NCBI GenBank assembly: GCA_016763075.1
Contig: JAESUM010000003.1
Span: forward strand, 1 to 64,000
DNA: 64,000 nucleotides
DNA from: Pseudomonadales bacterium
GTDB lineage: Bacteria > Pseudomonadota > Gammaproteobacteria > Pseudomonadales > JAHRWD01
Direction: 5' to 3'
Part shown: positions 18,043 through 29,926 of the stretch, in pieces
Numbering within the stretch: position 1 is the first letter of the stretch
How the letters are laid out: every line of letters begins with the position of its first letter
Notes under the pieces: generated by a model
What the model saw: the letters and a program-made list of their open reading frames with translations, nothing else
Databases searched by the model: none
Told to the model about the DNA's origin: nothing
Position numbers and translations under genes: made by a program

Positions 18043-19167
18043 CTAACCGCAACGCCGCACTAGTACACTACCAATAGAATACCCCGCGCCAAAAGAACAG
18101 ATCACCCCGGTGTCACCTTCATTTAAATCTTCACGATGAAGATGGAAGGCAATAATAGACCCCGCGGAGCTGGTGTTTGCGTATTCATCCAATACTATGG
18201 GTGCTTCATTTGGCTCAGGTTCGCGGCCTAATACCTTCTTGCTTATTAGCTGGTTCATATTGATATTGGCCTGGTGCAACCACAACCGCTTAATCTGATC
18301 CACTGGTACATCGTTACGTTGTAGTTGATCACTAATTTGCGTCACAACCGCTGGGCAAACTTCTTTAAAAACCTTACGTCCATTTTGTTTAAATAGCTTG
18401 TCGGCGTTTCGTGAATTCACCTCGTCTGCGCGATTCAAAAATCCAAAGTTATTTCGAATGTTATTTGAAAATTGAGTGAATAATTTGGTTTCAATTATTT
18501 CAAATAAACCACTTACATTAGCGCTACTTTCTTCTTCAATTAAAATGGCAGTAGCGACATCGCCAAAAATAAAATGGCTATCACGGTCGGTAAAATTTAG
18601 ATGGCCAGTGGTGATTTCAGGGCTTATCACCAATACTGCTTTGGCATTTTGGTTACGGATAGTATCTACAGCCATTTGAATACCAAAGGTCGCAGATGAG
18701 CACGCAACATTTATATCAAATGCAAAACCATCAATGCCCAAGGCATCCTGAACTTCTATAGAAATAGCTGGGTAAGCACGCTGTAAATTGGAGCAACCAA
18801 CAATAACCGCATCAACATCAGCAGCCCTTTTGTTTGCATTTTCTAATGCCATCTTTGCAGCCTGAACTGCCATTTCAGCTTGAATCGAAATTTCAGCGTT
18901 TGGTCGCTCTGGTATTTGAGGACACATTAAGTTGGAATCTAATATTCCAGCACGATCCATCACATAACGGCTATTAATACCCGAAGCCTTTGCAATGAAT
19001 TCAGCACTTGAAGCTGTAAGCGCTTCAACTTCTCCAGAGGAAATTTCTACTTCGTGGCTACGGTTAAACTCTTCTACATATTTATTAAATGTAGCCACCA
19101 ATTCAGAATTTGAAATTTTTTGTTCCGGTGTGTATAAACCGGTACCGCTAATGACAATTTTAGACAT
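18043..19167 (-). CDS. Beta-ketoacyl-ACP synthase III family protein
   Basis: ISGTGLYTPEQKISN, FDINVACSSATFGIQMA (active-site Cys), LWLHQANINMNQLI, ANTSSAGSI. Confidence 0.88.
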   Translation of the reverse strand: MSKIVISGTGLYTPEQKISNSELVATFNKYVEEFNRSHEVEISSGEVEALTASSAEFIAKASGINSRYVMDRAGILDSNLMCPQIPERPNAEISIQAEMAVQAAKMALENANKRAADVDAVIVGCSNLQRAYPAISIEVQDALGIDGFAFDINVACSSATFGIQMAVDTIRNQNAKAVLVISPEITTGHLNFTDRDSHFIFGDVATAILIEEESSANVSGLFEIIETKLFTQFSNNIRNNFGFLNRADEVNSRNADKLFKQNGRKVFKEVCPAVVTQISDQLQRNDVPVDQIKRLWLHQANINMNQLISKKVLGREPEPNEAPIVLDEYANTSSAGSIIAFHLHREDLNEGDTGVICSFGAGYSIGSVLVRRCG

Positions 19168-19195
19168 GATAGCGTAACCTCTTCTTACAATATTA

Positions 19196-19630
19196 TTAAC
19201 CTAAACCAAAGCCTTTTGCCATGGCGGTTGCCACGAATGGAATACAGAGCAATAAAAATAGTTCGGCTCTAATAATCCCTATTAGGTATCCCGGAACCTC
19301 AATCATTGGGCCTTCTTGGTTTTTGTTTTTTATAAAAAATACAGTGGGTATTATTGATAATATTGCGACTATTCCAAATAGCGTTAACTTGATATGAAAT
19401 ACCCAGTTGGCACTGTAGTACTCTGATGTATTTCCAACAGAAAACCATAATAGAAAACCTACCACGAGCATTAGCATTGCGCTAACCCCGTACACTCTAT
19501 CAATGATAGATACTTTCCTAAATTGCGCTTTGGTCATTTCTTTGCTCACCAACATATGCTGTGCAAACAATGTTGAAAACATCGCCATAATAAATACAAA
19601 ATGAAATGCTCTGACTATAACTTCTGACAT
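19196..19630 (-). CDS. DUF2214-like integral membrane protein
   Basis: Four hydrophobic segments; MSEVIVRAFHFVFIMAMFSTLFAQHMLVSKEM. Confidence 0.65.
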   Translation of the reverse strand: MSEVIVRAFHFVFIMAMFSTLFAQHMLVSKEMTKAQFRKVSIIDRVYGVSAMLMLVVGFLLWFSVGNTSEYYSANWVFHIKLTLFGIVAILSIIPTVFFIKNKNQEGPMIEVPGYLIGIIRAELFLLLCIPFVATAMAKGFGLG

Positions 19631-19693
19631 AACTAGAACTCCTTTAGATATATAAATTTATTAGTATTTTTTTTCAATCTAATATGGCGAGTA

Positions 19694-21604
19694 TTATATC
19701 TCGACCATATTTCCTTTTTCTTCCAGCCAGCTCTTTCGGTCTGGCGCTCGTTTTTTTGCAAGCAGCATATCTAACATTTTATCGGTATCATCATCTGGCT
19801 CAATAGTAAGCTGAACCAGCCTACGAGTATCTTCAGCCATTGTTGTTTCACGCAACTGCAAAGGGTTCATTTCGCCTAAGCCTTTAAAGCGCTGCACATT
19901 CACGGTGCCTTTAATTTTTTCTGCTTTTATACGCTCAAGCACACCTTGTTTTTCGTCGTCATCTAACGCGTAAAAAATACGTTTCCCAATATCAATTCTG
20001 TACAGCGGTGGCATAGCAATATAGACATGCCCTGCCTGCACTAATGCAGGAAAGTGCTTCACAAAAAGCGCGCATAATAATGTAGCAATGTGTAAGCCAT
20101 CTGAATCTGCATCCGCAAGAATACAAACTTTTCCATAACGTAAGCCTTCTAGGTTTTCCATACCGGGGTCTATGCCCAAGGCTGTGGCAATATCATGTAC
20201 TTCTTGTGAGGCTAATATTTGTGTTGACGAAATTTCCCAGGTATTTAGGATTTTACCTTTAAGGGGCATGATCGCTTGAAAGCGACGATCTCGCGCTTGT
20301 TTTGCAGAGCCGCCAGCCGAGTCCCCTTCAACCAAAAATAGCTCGCCACTCATGGCATCTGGCGTGGAGCAATCGGCTAACTTACCGGGCAATGCGGGCC
20401 CCGCGGTTATTTTTTTGCGCTGAATTATTTTACTTGCTTGCAACCGTTTTTGCGCATTTTGAATAGCTAGCTCAGCAATTTGTTGGCCTTCTTCTGTATG
20501 CTGATTCAACCACAAACTGAAAGAATCTTTGGCTACACCCGAAACAAATGCCGCGCATTCGCGAGACGATAAACGTTCTTTTGTTTGCCCCGAAAACTGC
20601 GGTTCGCGTAATTTTGCAGACAATACATAACTGCACCGTTCCCATAAATCATCGGCGGTTAATTTTATGCCCCGCGGTAGTAAACTGTGAAATTCGCAAA
20701 ACTCGCGCATGGCTTCAATTAGGCCGCTACGCAAACCGTTTACATGGGTTCCACCTTGCTGCGTTGGGATCAAATTTACGTAACTTTCAGTGGTTAGATC
20801 TGCCGAGTTATCGAGCCACTGCACGGCCCAGTCGACGGCTTCGGTTTCGCCTTTAAAGGATGCTCTAAAGGGCGCAGAAGGAATAGGCTCGTAAGATTCG
20901 GTTTGGCTACTTAGGTAGTCGGTAAGGCCGTCCTCGTAATACCATTCTTGATGGCTTTGGTCGTCATCCCCATCTTTTTTTGCGGTTCTTTGATCACGAA
21001 ATATTACTTTTAACCCTGGGCACAAAACAGCCTTGGCTCGTAACATATGCACTAACCGGGTGAGCGACACGCGGGGCGAATCAAAATACCCGGGGTCTGG
21101 AATAAAGCGTATTTTGGTGCCGGTATTACGTTTACCGACGGTATCGATGACTTCGAGTTCAGAGGCTTTGTTGCCGTTTTCATACTTCATGTGGTGAAGT
21201 TCGCTGTCGCGCTTAATCCACACTTCAAGGCTTAGTGACAGCGCATTGACTACCGAGACCCCAACACCGTGCAAGCCACCGGAATATTGGTAATCATCCC
21301 CAGAAAACTTACCGCCTGCGTGCAGCCGAGTCATAATGAGTTCTACACCAGATACGCCCTCTTCGGGGTGAATATCCACCGGCATACCACGGCCATTATC
21401 GGTGATTTCGATTGAGCCATCTTTACCCAGTACAAGCTCAATTTGATCTGCGTGACCAGCCAAAGCTTCGTCTACGCTGTTGTCGATGACTTCGTGAACC
21501 AGGTGATTCGGGCGGGAGGTATCGGTATACATTCCAGGTCGTTTTCGGACCGGGTCTAGGCCGGATAAAACCTCTATCGATTTAGCCGTATATTCTGCGC
21601 TCAT
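19694..21604 (-). CDS. parE: DNA topoisomerase IV subunit B
   Basis: SGLDPVRKRPGMYTDTSRPNHLVHEVIDNSVDEALAG, LVEGDSAGGSAKQARDR, ADADSDGLHI. Confidence 0.97.
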   Translation of the reverse strand: MSAEYTAKSIEVLSGLDPVRKRPGMYTDTSRPNHLVHEVIDNSVDEALAGHADQIELVLGKDGSIEITDNGRGMPVDIHPEEGVSGVELIMTRLHAGGKFSGDDYQYSGGLHGVGVSVVNALSLSLEVWIKRDSELHHMKYENGNKASELEVIDTVGKRNTGTKIRFIPDPGYFDSPRVSLTRLVHMLRAKAVLCPGLKVIFRDQRTAKKDGDDDQSHQEWYYEDGLTDYLSSQTESYEPIPSAPFRASFKGETEAVDWAVQWLDNSADLTTESYVNLIPTQQGGTHVNGLRSGLIEAMREFCEFHSLLPRGIKLTADDLWERCSYVLSAKLREPQFSGQTKERLSSRECAAFVSGVAKDSFSLWLNQHTEEGQQIAELAIQNAQKRLQASKIIQRKKITAGPALPGKLADCSTPDAMSGELFLVEGDSAGGSAKQARDRRFQAIMPLKGKILNTWEISSTQILASQEVHDIATALGIDPGMENLEGLRYGKVCILADADSDGLHIATLLCALFVKHFPALVQAGHVYIAMPPLYRIDIGKRIFYALDDDEKQGVLERIKAEKIKGTVNVQRFKGLGEMNPLQLRETTMAEDTRRLVQLTIEPDDDTDKMLDMLLAKKRAPDRKSWLEEKGNMVEI

Positions 21605-21658
21605 GAACTGTTAACTATTTGATTTTAATGAAATTAAAGGGGTACTTCAGAGGTGTAT

Positions 21659-22492
21659 CTAATACCCAAGACTGAGGTAGTCTATCTCAAACGGAGTGCT
21701 CTTGATACGCGATACGCCGGTATCAATTTGGCCGTTTGGGTACAGGTCTATCCAACGGTAACCAGGCAGTTGCTGCCCAACCATAAATTGCTGCTGCTGC
21801 GGCTCGAACTGGTGACAAGTAGAAGGCGTTGAAAGTAAACGTACTCGCTGACGAACGGTATCGAAGAGTTGATGAATATGCCCCCACAACACCAATTGGG
21901 TTCGGGGGTATTGGTCAATCAGCTTAAAAAATGCCGCGTCGTTGTCCAGGTGTTGCGAGTCCATCCAACCACAACCCACCAATACCGGCGGGTGATGCAA
22001 ACAGATCATGCTAGATTTGCCATTGGCATTTTGCAGCGCATCTTCAAGTAGCGCTAATTCGGCCTTGGGTAGCCTACCGCCGGGAGAGTTTTCTATTTTG
22101 GAGTTCAGCAAAATTATTTGCCAACCCGGGAAGTCCACCACTTTTTGCTGCTGCAACAACGCATTGGAGATATTTGCCATAACCGCAGGGTTATCATGGT
22201 TACCTGGTAGCCAGCTCACTGGTTGCCCAAACGCCTCAACCAATTCTAGGTAGTCAAAATAAGATTGCTCAGAGCCATCGCAGGAGATATCGCCGGTGGC
22301 GATGATGCGATCAAAATTTTGGCCTTGCTCCTGTTTAACGAGCTCAACCACGAGCTCAAGACTTTGGAATACATTAATACCTAAAAGCGTTTGGTCTCGA
22401 CTAGCGCCGAGATGTGAATCAGTAATCTGAATAATTCGATAAGGCTTTTCAGAGCCTTCAAGGGGGTTTACTTCGCGAACCACTGTGGACAT
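21659..22492 (-). CDS. cpdA: 3',5'-cyclic AMP phosphodiesterase
   Basis: IQITDSHLG, TGDISCDG, LPGNHDNP, LWGHIHQ; position downstream of parE. Confidence 0.9.
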   Translation of the reverse strand: MSTVVREVNPLEGSEKPYRIIQITDSHLGASRDQTLLGINVFQSLELVVELVKQEQGQNFDRIIATGDISCDGSEQSYFDYLELVEAFGQPVSWLPGNHDNPAVMANISNALLQQQKVVDFPGWQIILLNSKIENSPGGRLPKAELALLEDALQNANGKSSMICLHHPPVLVGCGWMDSQHLDNDAAFFKLIDQYPRTQLVLWGHIHQLFDTVRQRVRLLSTPSTCHQFEPQQQQFMVGQQLPGYRWIDLYPNGQIDTGVSRIKSTPFEIDYLSLGY

Positions 22493-22493
22493 T

Positions 22494-22997
22494 CTAAAGC
22501 TCGGTAACCGCCAGTTTTATTGGCTCAAGTGCCACACCAAACTCTAAGCAGCGGTTTAGCCAATCACCCAAAAAATAATTCACCTGCTGCTTTTCATCCG
22601 GCAGCAGCATTTTTAGGTTGGGATAGTCGTAACTTGATTCGAAACGCCGAACATCCATAAAGTCGACGATTTCGGCCATTTGGGCATCATGATAAATACG
22701 TACGGTCATACGCACAGGCTGGCTCCAGCTAATGCTATGTGGTTGCTCGCAGGCTACGGTGCGTTTATCGGGGGTGTTTTGATTTATGCGCACCAAGGTA
22801 GTGTAGGGCCCACGTTCAATGACTTCGGTTTTCACCACGGTGTCACAGCCAATTGAACCAGGGATATGTACCAAAAAGTTGTAGTCGTTTTGATCACGCA
22901 TCGCAGGAATTAGCTTTAATAAGCGAAGATAGTTGCCCGATGCCGCAGCCTGCTGCTTACGCAGATCAACCTTATGTTTGGGTAAAACTCGCTCCAT
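22494..22997 (-). CDS. yqiB: DUF1249 family protein (YqiB-like)
   Basis: Position between cpdA and nudF; YHDAQMAEIVDFMDVRRFESSYDYPN. Confidence 0.8.
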   Translation of the reverse strand: MERVLPKHKVDLRKQQAAASGNYLRLLKLIPAMRDQNDYNFLVHIPGSIGCDTVVKTEVIERGPYTTLVRINQNTPDKRTVACEQPHSISWSQPVRMTVRIYHDAQMAEIVDFMDVRRFESSYDYPNLKMLLPDEKQQVNYFLGDWLNRCLEFGVALEPIKLAVTEL

Positions 22998-23004
22998 AAT
23001 TAAA

Positions 23005-23640
23005 CTACGACCATTGTTGCCTAACGGAACTACGATTCAGCTTTAGCCACTGCAGTGCTATCAGCGTGGCGGCGTTACGAATTTGACCCTGTGCTAGCAT
23101 CTCAAAGGCGTCAGAAACATCAACCCGCTGCACCCTAATATCTTCATTTTCATTGGCTAAGCCGTGCACCCCGCCCACCTCAGCTGCATCGATGCGGCCG
23201 CAGTAAATTTGAATTTCTTCGTTACAAGCGCCGGCACTCGAAAAATACCGCGCAATCGGCAACAGCTCTGTTACTTGCAAGCTTGCTTCCTCCTGCGCTT
23301 CACGCAAAGCGGTTTGTTCAAAGCTTTCGCCCTGATCCACCGTTCCGGCAACCAGCTCAATCATCCAGGGGCTTTCCCGGTCATCAAGCGCGCCAATCCG
23401 AAACTCTTCGGATAACACTAGCTGATCTAACACCGGATCGTAGGGTAATAGCACCGCAGCTTGTTTTTTGACGACCAGTTCACGAGATAATGTTCTACTC
23501 CAACCCCCACCAAACAAGCGATGCCGCAGTTTTATTTGATCCACTTGCACGAAACCATCATAGGCGGTTTCGCGCGACTCAATCTCGATATCGTTGCGGT
23601 CAAAAAACCGTTTGCTTGGCGTGGCGTTAGAGTCAGTCAT
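23005..23640 (-). CDS. nudF: ADP-ribose pyrophosphatase (Nudix)
   Basis: Nudix box GESFEQTALREAQEEASL. Confidence 0.92.
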   Translation of the reverse strand: MTDSNATPSKRFFDRNDIEIESRETAYDGFVQVDQIKLRHRLFGGGWSRTLSRELVVKKQAAVLLPYDPVLDQLVLSEEFRIGALDDRESPWMIELVAGTVDQGESFEQTALREAQEEASLQVTELLPIARYFSSAGACNEEIQIYCGRIDAAEVGGVHGLANENEDIRVQRVDVSDAFEMLAQGQIRNAATLIALQWLKLNRSSVRQQWS

Positions 23641-23643
23641 CGA

Positions 23644-25548
<1,905 letters not shown>

Positions 25549-25758
25549 TTAGGAGTTTGCTGGCGAGACTGCACAGTGACGATAACAGTGACTATAAACG
25601 AGGCCGCCAGTTTAACCCAGAACCACCTTTGGCTTCACCGCATATACGCGTGAATATTCAGACCATTCCAAACAACTCTCCGAAGTCAAACAAATTTGAT
25701 ATACTGGCGCGCTACTTTTGACTTTTAGAAATGCTCTTTTTTTAGGAATCTAAACAAA

Positions 25759-27129
25759 ATGGACTCGAAAAACATTAAAGCGTTATTGGCTTGCGGGCTG
25801 TTATCGTTGGCCGGGATTAGCCAAGCACAAACACTTGGTGAAATTTATAATTCGGCGGTCGACAACGACCCTCAGATCCGCGCTGCAGGTGCTGCTCTTA
25901 AAAGTCAAAAATCACTTACTCAGCAAGCCCAGGGAGCCCTACTCCCTAAGTTAGATTTTACGTACAGCAAATCCCACACTAATTTTGAAAACAAAGCCTC
26001 GGCCGGCAGCCCCGTTACTATTATCGCGTCGAGTTACGGACTGAGCTTATCCCAACCCCTTTTTAACGCCTCTACTTGGTTTAACTACAAACAAGTAAAA
26101 GCCATTGACCATAAAGCAGAGTTAGATTTTTCTGCTTCTCAGCAAGACCTGATTATTCGAGTCGCCGTCAACTATTTTAATATCTTACGCGCGAACGATG
26201 CACTCATTGCCGCAAAAACTGAAGAAGCCGCTATTAAGCGCCAATTAGAGCAAACTCAACAACGCTTTGACGTGGGTTTAATTGCCATCACCGATGTACA
26301 CGAAGCGCAAGCCGCCTTCGATCTCGTACAGGTAGGCAGAATCGTAGCTAAAAACCAGCTCGATATTGCTTATGAAGCACTGCAAGCCATTACCGGCCAG
26401 CAGTACACCAGCATCTCTACGCTAAAAGAAGACTACCCCATCACCAACCCCATGCCAGCCGACCCACAAGCATGGGCTGACGACGCACTCGCAGGAAATT
26501 TCGCCCTAAAAAGCATTGAGACGCTGGTTGTATCCGCACGGCAAGGGGTAAAAGCCAAACGCGCTAAACATCTACCAACCGTGTCTTTATTTGGTCAATA
26601 TCAAGTGGATGACAATGACGATGCTTCTACGATTGTATTCAACAACCAGGCTGTTCCACTGAGCCCCACAGACCAAGTCAGCAAAACCATTGGTATTAAA
26701 ATTAAATTGCCGCTCTATTCTGGCGGCATGACCATGGCAGCGTCACGGCAAGCTTCTTACGATCTGATTCAAACACAAGAAAACTTGACCATGGCGCAAC
26801 GTAGCCTGGTGCAACAAACTCGCAGCTTATACAGCGCCGTTGTCGCCGATGTACAGCGTATAAAAGCACGGCAACAAGCAATTGTTTCGACACAGAGCGC
26901 GCTAGAAGCCACCGAGGTGGGCTATGACGTGGGCACACGAAATATTGTTGATGTGTTGCAGGCTCAACGTGGTTTGTATCGTTCGAAACGCGACTACGCA
27001 GCGGCGCGGTATGATTACGTTATCCACAAGTTGCAACTCAAACAAGCCACTGGGCAGCTAAGCCCGGCAGACATGAGCGCAATCAATGGCTGGATTGACT
27101 CTTCATCCAACACTCAACGTCGCAACTAA
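25759..27129 (+). CDS. tolC: TolC-family outer membrane channel
   Basis: Signal peptide; TLGEIYNSAVDNDPQIRAAGAAL; VDVLQAQRGLYRSKRDYAAARYDYV. Confidence 0.95.
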   Translation: MDSKNIKALLACGLLSLAGISQAQTLGEIYNSAVDNDPQIRAAGAALKSQKSLTQQAQGALLPKLDFTYSKSHTNFENKASAGSPVTIIASSYGLSLSQPLFNASTWFNYKQVKAIDHKAELDFSASQQDLIIRVAVNYFNILRANDALIAAKTEEAAIKRQLEQTQQRFDVGLIAITDVHEAQAAFDLVQVGRIVAKNQLDIAYEALQAITGQQYTSISTLKEDYPITNPMPADPQAWADDALAGNFALKSIETLVVSARQGVKAKRAKHLPTVSLFGQYQVDDNDDASTIVFNNQAVPLSPTDQVSKTIGIKIKLPLYSGGMTMAASRQASYDLIQTQENLTMAQRSLVQQTRSLYSAVVADVQRIKARQQAIVSTQSALEATEVGYDVGTRNIVDVLQAQRGLYRSKRDYAAARYDYVIHKLQLKQATGQLSPADMSAINGWIDSSSNTQRRN

Positions 27130-27214
27130 ATCTGCTGCTGCTAAGCCCGTTGTAAGTTAAAAGATAATCTAGAAAGTAGTGTAGAAGTTAAGTACGCTTG
27201 TAAGTACTTCTAAG

Positions 27215-27240
27215 CCCGTAAGTTAGCGATAACTTACGGG
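27215..27240. terminator. Strong hairpin, possible terminator for tolC and/or waaA
   Basis: CCCGTAAGTTA-GCGA-TAACTTACGGG: perfect 11-bp stem, tetraloop, followed by GTTTCG; sits between convergent genes. Confidence 0.55.
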
Positions 27241-27257
27241 GTTTCGCTGCTTAAGCA

Positions 27258-27315
27258 GTACTATCCTAGGCGTACCATCTTAGACTGTGCCATCTTAGGC
27301 ATTACCGTCCTGATC
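27258..27315. repeat. Imperfect tandem repeat, unit 14-15 bp, about 4 copies
   Basis: GTACTATCCTAGGC / GTACCATCTTAGACT / GTGCCATCTTAGGC / ATTACCGTCCTGATC. Confidence 0.5.
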
Positions 27316-27324
27316 GTTTAAATT

Positions 27325-28605
27325 TCAATACTCAATAAAATGAGTCAGCCGACTATATAGCCGCTCCATCGAACCGCGGTTCTGCTGCACCACCTCAAAA
27401 GCCGCTTTGCCCATTGCATCACCAAGCTTCGGGTCATTGAGCAACTCACCTACTTTTTGCGCTAATTCAGCAGCATCGTTTACCTTAATGAGCGCATTCG
27501 CGGCACTCATTAGCTGGTCAACTTCAGCAAAATTAAACAAGTGCTGGCCGCTCAATGTGGGCAACTGCCAAACCGCTGGCTCCAATAAATTATGCCCGCC
27601 GGTTTCAACAAGGCTGCCGCCAACAAAAGCGATATCTGCCACGCCGTAAAATGCCATCAGCTCGCCCATGGTGTCGCCAATCATTACTTGGGTATCGTCG
27701 GTGCAGGGCACATGATTGCTGCGCCTTTTGGTGTTCAGGCCATATTCAAGGCAAAGCTGTTCGACTTGGCCAAAGCGCTCTGGGTGGCGTGGTACTAGCA
27801 GTAATAACAGGCTTGGGTGCGCCAATAGCATTTGTTGAAATGCCGCCAGTATTTGCTGTTCTTCGCCTTCGTGGGTGCTGGCGGCAATCAATACCTTGCG
27901 ATGGCTGGCTTCGCTTAAACCCCATGCTGCTCGAATGCTATTGGATTGCTCTTTGATTTCAGTGGTCAGCGAAATATCAAATTTAATATTGCCCCCCACC
28001 GTCACTTTGGCGGCATCCATTCCCAGTGCAATGAGCCGCTGTTGGTCTTTGTCAGACTGAGCAACCACTAACGACAATTGCTTCATCATTGGCCGGACTA
28101 ATGCATCCAGTCGCCCATAGCCTTTTGCAGAGCGCGCCGAAAGCCGGGCGTTAGCAATCAATACGGGAATCTCACGGCGTTGGCATTGGTCTACTAAATT
28201 GGGCCACAGCTCGGTTTCCATTACCAACAATAATTGCGGTTTAATGGAGCTGAGCAAACGCCTTACTGCAGTCGGTACATCGTATGGAATGTAGGTATGA
28301 AACACCGTATCTGAAAAGTTTTTGCGCACTTGTTCTGACCCGGTTGGGGTCATGGTGGTGATGGCAATGGGCAAGTCTGGATAATCACGCTGAAGACGCT
28401 TCACCAACGGCACTGCCGCTAGGGTTTCGCCTACGGAGACGGCGTGAATCCAAATGCCACCAGGCTTCGGAGCATTTGTAACATAACCCAAACGCTGGGC
28501 CAGCCGGCGACGATAGGCCGGTGCATGACGGGAGCGCAGCAGTAACCGCGTAAAAATAAGCGGCAAGCAAAGGTAGAAAAACAGACTGTATAAACGGCGG
28601 GCCAT
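27325..28605 (-). CDS. waaA: 3-deoxy-D-manno-octulosonic acid transferase
   Basis: GGIWIHAVSVGETLAAVPLV, METELWPNL, GGSLVETGGHNLLEPA. Confidence 0.95.
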   Translation of the reverse strand: MARRLYSLFFYLCLPLIFTRLLLRSRHAPAYRRRLAQRLGYVTNAPKPGGIWIHAVSVGETLAAVPLVKRLQRDYPDLPIAITTMTPTGSEQVRKNFSDTVFHTYIPYDVPTAVRRLLSSIKPQLLLVMETELWPNLVDQCQRREIPVLIANARLSARSAKGYGRLDALVRPMMKQLSLVVAQSDKDQQRLIALGMDAAKVTVGGNIKFDISLTTEIKEQSNSIRAAWGLSEASHRKVLIAASTHEGEEQQILAAFQQMLLAHPSLLLLLVPRHPERFGQVEQLCLEYGLNTKRRSNHVPCTDDTQVMIGDTMGELMAFYGVADIAFVGGSLVETGGHNLLEPAVWQLPTLSGQHLFNFAEVDQLMSAANALIKVNDAAELAQKVGELLNDPKLGDAMGKAAFEVVQQNRGSMERLYSRLTHFIEY

Positions 28606-28620
28606 GGGTTTGTTGTCTAT

Positions 28621-29913
28621 TTAACCCTGTGCAATTTTGGGTAATTTACCGTTCACCCGCATCGCATAAGCAGCGATAGGGTTCTTCAGCCAAGTGGCTT
28701 GATCAAGCAGATCAAGGCCGCGATTCCTAGCCCAGCGCACGGGTAACGAAGGTTGCTCAAACAGTTTTTTAAAGCCCATCATCGAAGAGAACATCATTTG
28801 GTTATCACCACGACGGCGACGCCGATAGCGCTTTAAAATATCCAAATTGCCGGGTGATACTTGCGCCGCTGCGCCGCGTTGTAGCTCTTCCGCCAAAACC
28901 GCAGCATCCAAAAACCCTAAATTCACCCCCTGGCCTGCCAGCGGATGAATGGTGTGGGCGGCGTCGCCAATCAGTGCCAAACCCGGCAAAACATACTGGG
29001 ATGCGTGACGCTCAAACAGCGGGTAGTGAAACCGCGGCTCAATCTCTACAACTTCGCCTAAGCGGTATTCCAATGCTGCGCCCAGAGCGCCGGCAAAGGC
29101 TTCGTCATTTAGTGCCATCAGCTGTTGAGTTTTTTCTGCAGTCACGGACCAAACGATGGAGCTGTAATGATGGTCAAGTTCAGCCAAACCTGGTTGGCCC
29201 GAACTTGAATATCGCCTTGAAAGCGGCAAAAACGCCAAAGGCCCTGTTTCATCGAATCGCTGCCACGCGGTGAAGCCATGTTCTTTTTGTGTTTTCACCG
29301 TCGTTACGATTGCGTTGTGATGGTAGGGTTTTTCTTTTAGTTCTATATCTGCAAGATTTCTGATGGTAGATAACGCACCATCTGCGGCAATAATCAGCTT
29401 GGCTAATATGCTAACGCCACTATCTAGCGTGATGGTTCGCTGGTTGTTTTTAAAGCCAGAAAGGTTTGCAACCTTGGAGCCGTATAGCAGTTCAATTTGC
29501 GAATGCTGTTGCGCCTGTTTGGTTAGCGCGCTGACAATTAGGTTGTTTTCAACAATATGCCCCAGCACTGGCTGCTGAAGATCCGCCGCGCAAAATTCAA
29601 TTTTGCCTACGCCGTCGGCATCCCATACGTGCATATTTTGATAGGGTGATACGCGGGTTTGCTGAATTTCGGCCCATGCGCCAACACCATTTAAAATACT
29701 ACGCGAGGCCTCGGTTAATGCACTGACGCGTTTATCAAATTGCTGTGCTTGCCAAGTTGGCGGCTGTGGTTGGGATTCGATCACGGCAATGTTTAATGAC
29801 TCACCACCCGTGCCTTCAACACAGGCTAGCGCGCAGGTGAGGCCCACCATGCCTGCTCCCACGATAATAATATCGTAGATTCTTTGGTCTAATTCATCGG
29901 TTGTATGCGTCAC
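28621..29913 (-). CDS. ubiI: UbiI/VisC-like FAD-dependent monooxygenase
   Basis: YDIIIVGAGMVGLTCALAC, ALIGDAAHTIHPLAGQGVNLGFLD; probable GTG start at 29913, the track ORF extends to 29955 inside ubiH. Confidence 0.85.
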   Translation of the reverse strand: MTHTTDELDQRIYDIIIVGAGMVGLTCALACVEGTGGESLNIAVIESQPQPPTWQAQQFDKRVSALTEASRSILNGVGAWAEIQQTRVSPYQNMHVWDADGVGKIEFCAADLQQPVLGHIVENNLIVSALTKQAQQHSQIELLYGSKVANLSGFKNNQRTITLDSGVSILAKLIIAADGALSTIRNLADIELKEKPYHHNAIVTTVKTQKEHGFTAWQRFDETGPLAFLPLSRRYSSSGQPGLAELDHHYSSIVWSVTAEKTQQLMALNDEAFAGALGAALEYRLGEVVEIEPRFHYPLFERHASQYVLPGLALIGDAAHTIHPLAGQGVNLGFLDAAVLAEELQRGAAAQVSPGNLDILKRYRRRRRGDNQMMFSSMMGFKKLFEQPSLPVRWARNRGLDLLDQATWLKNPIAAYAMRVNGKLPKIAQG

Positions 29914-29926
29914 GATCCAATACCTG

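Noticed and set aside
25560-25590. CAGTGAC direct repeat considered as a CRISPR-like or iteron signal
   Set aside because: Only two 7-bp copies; no array
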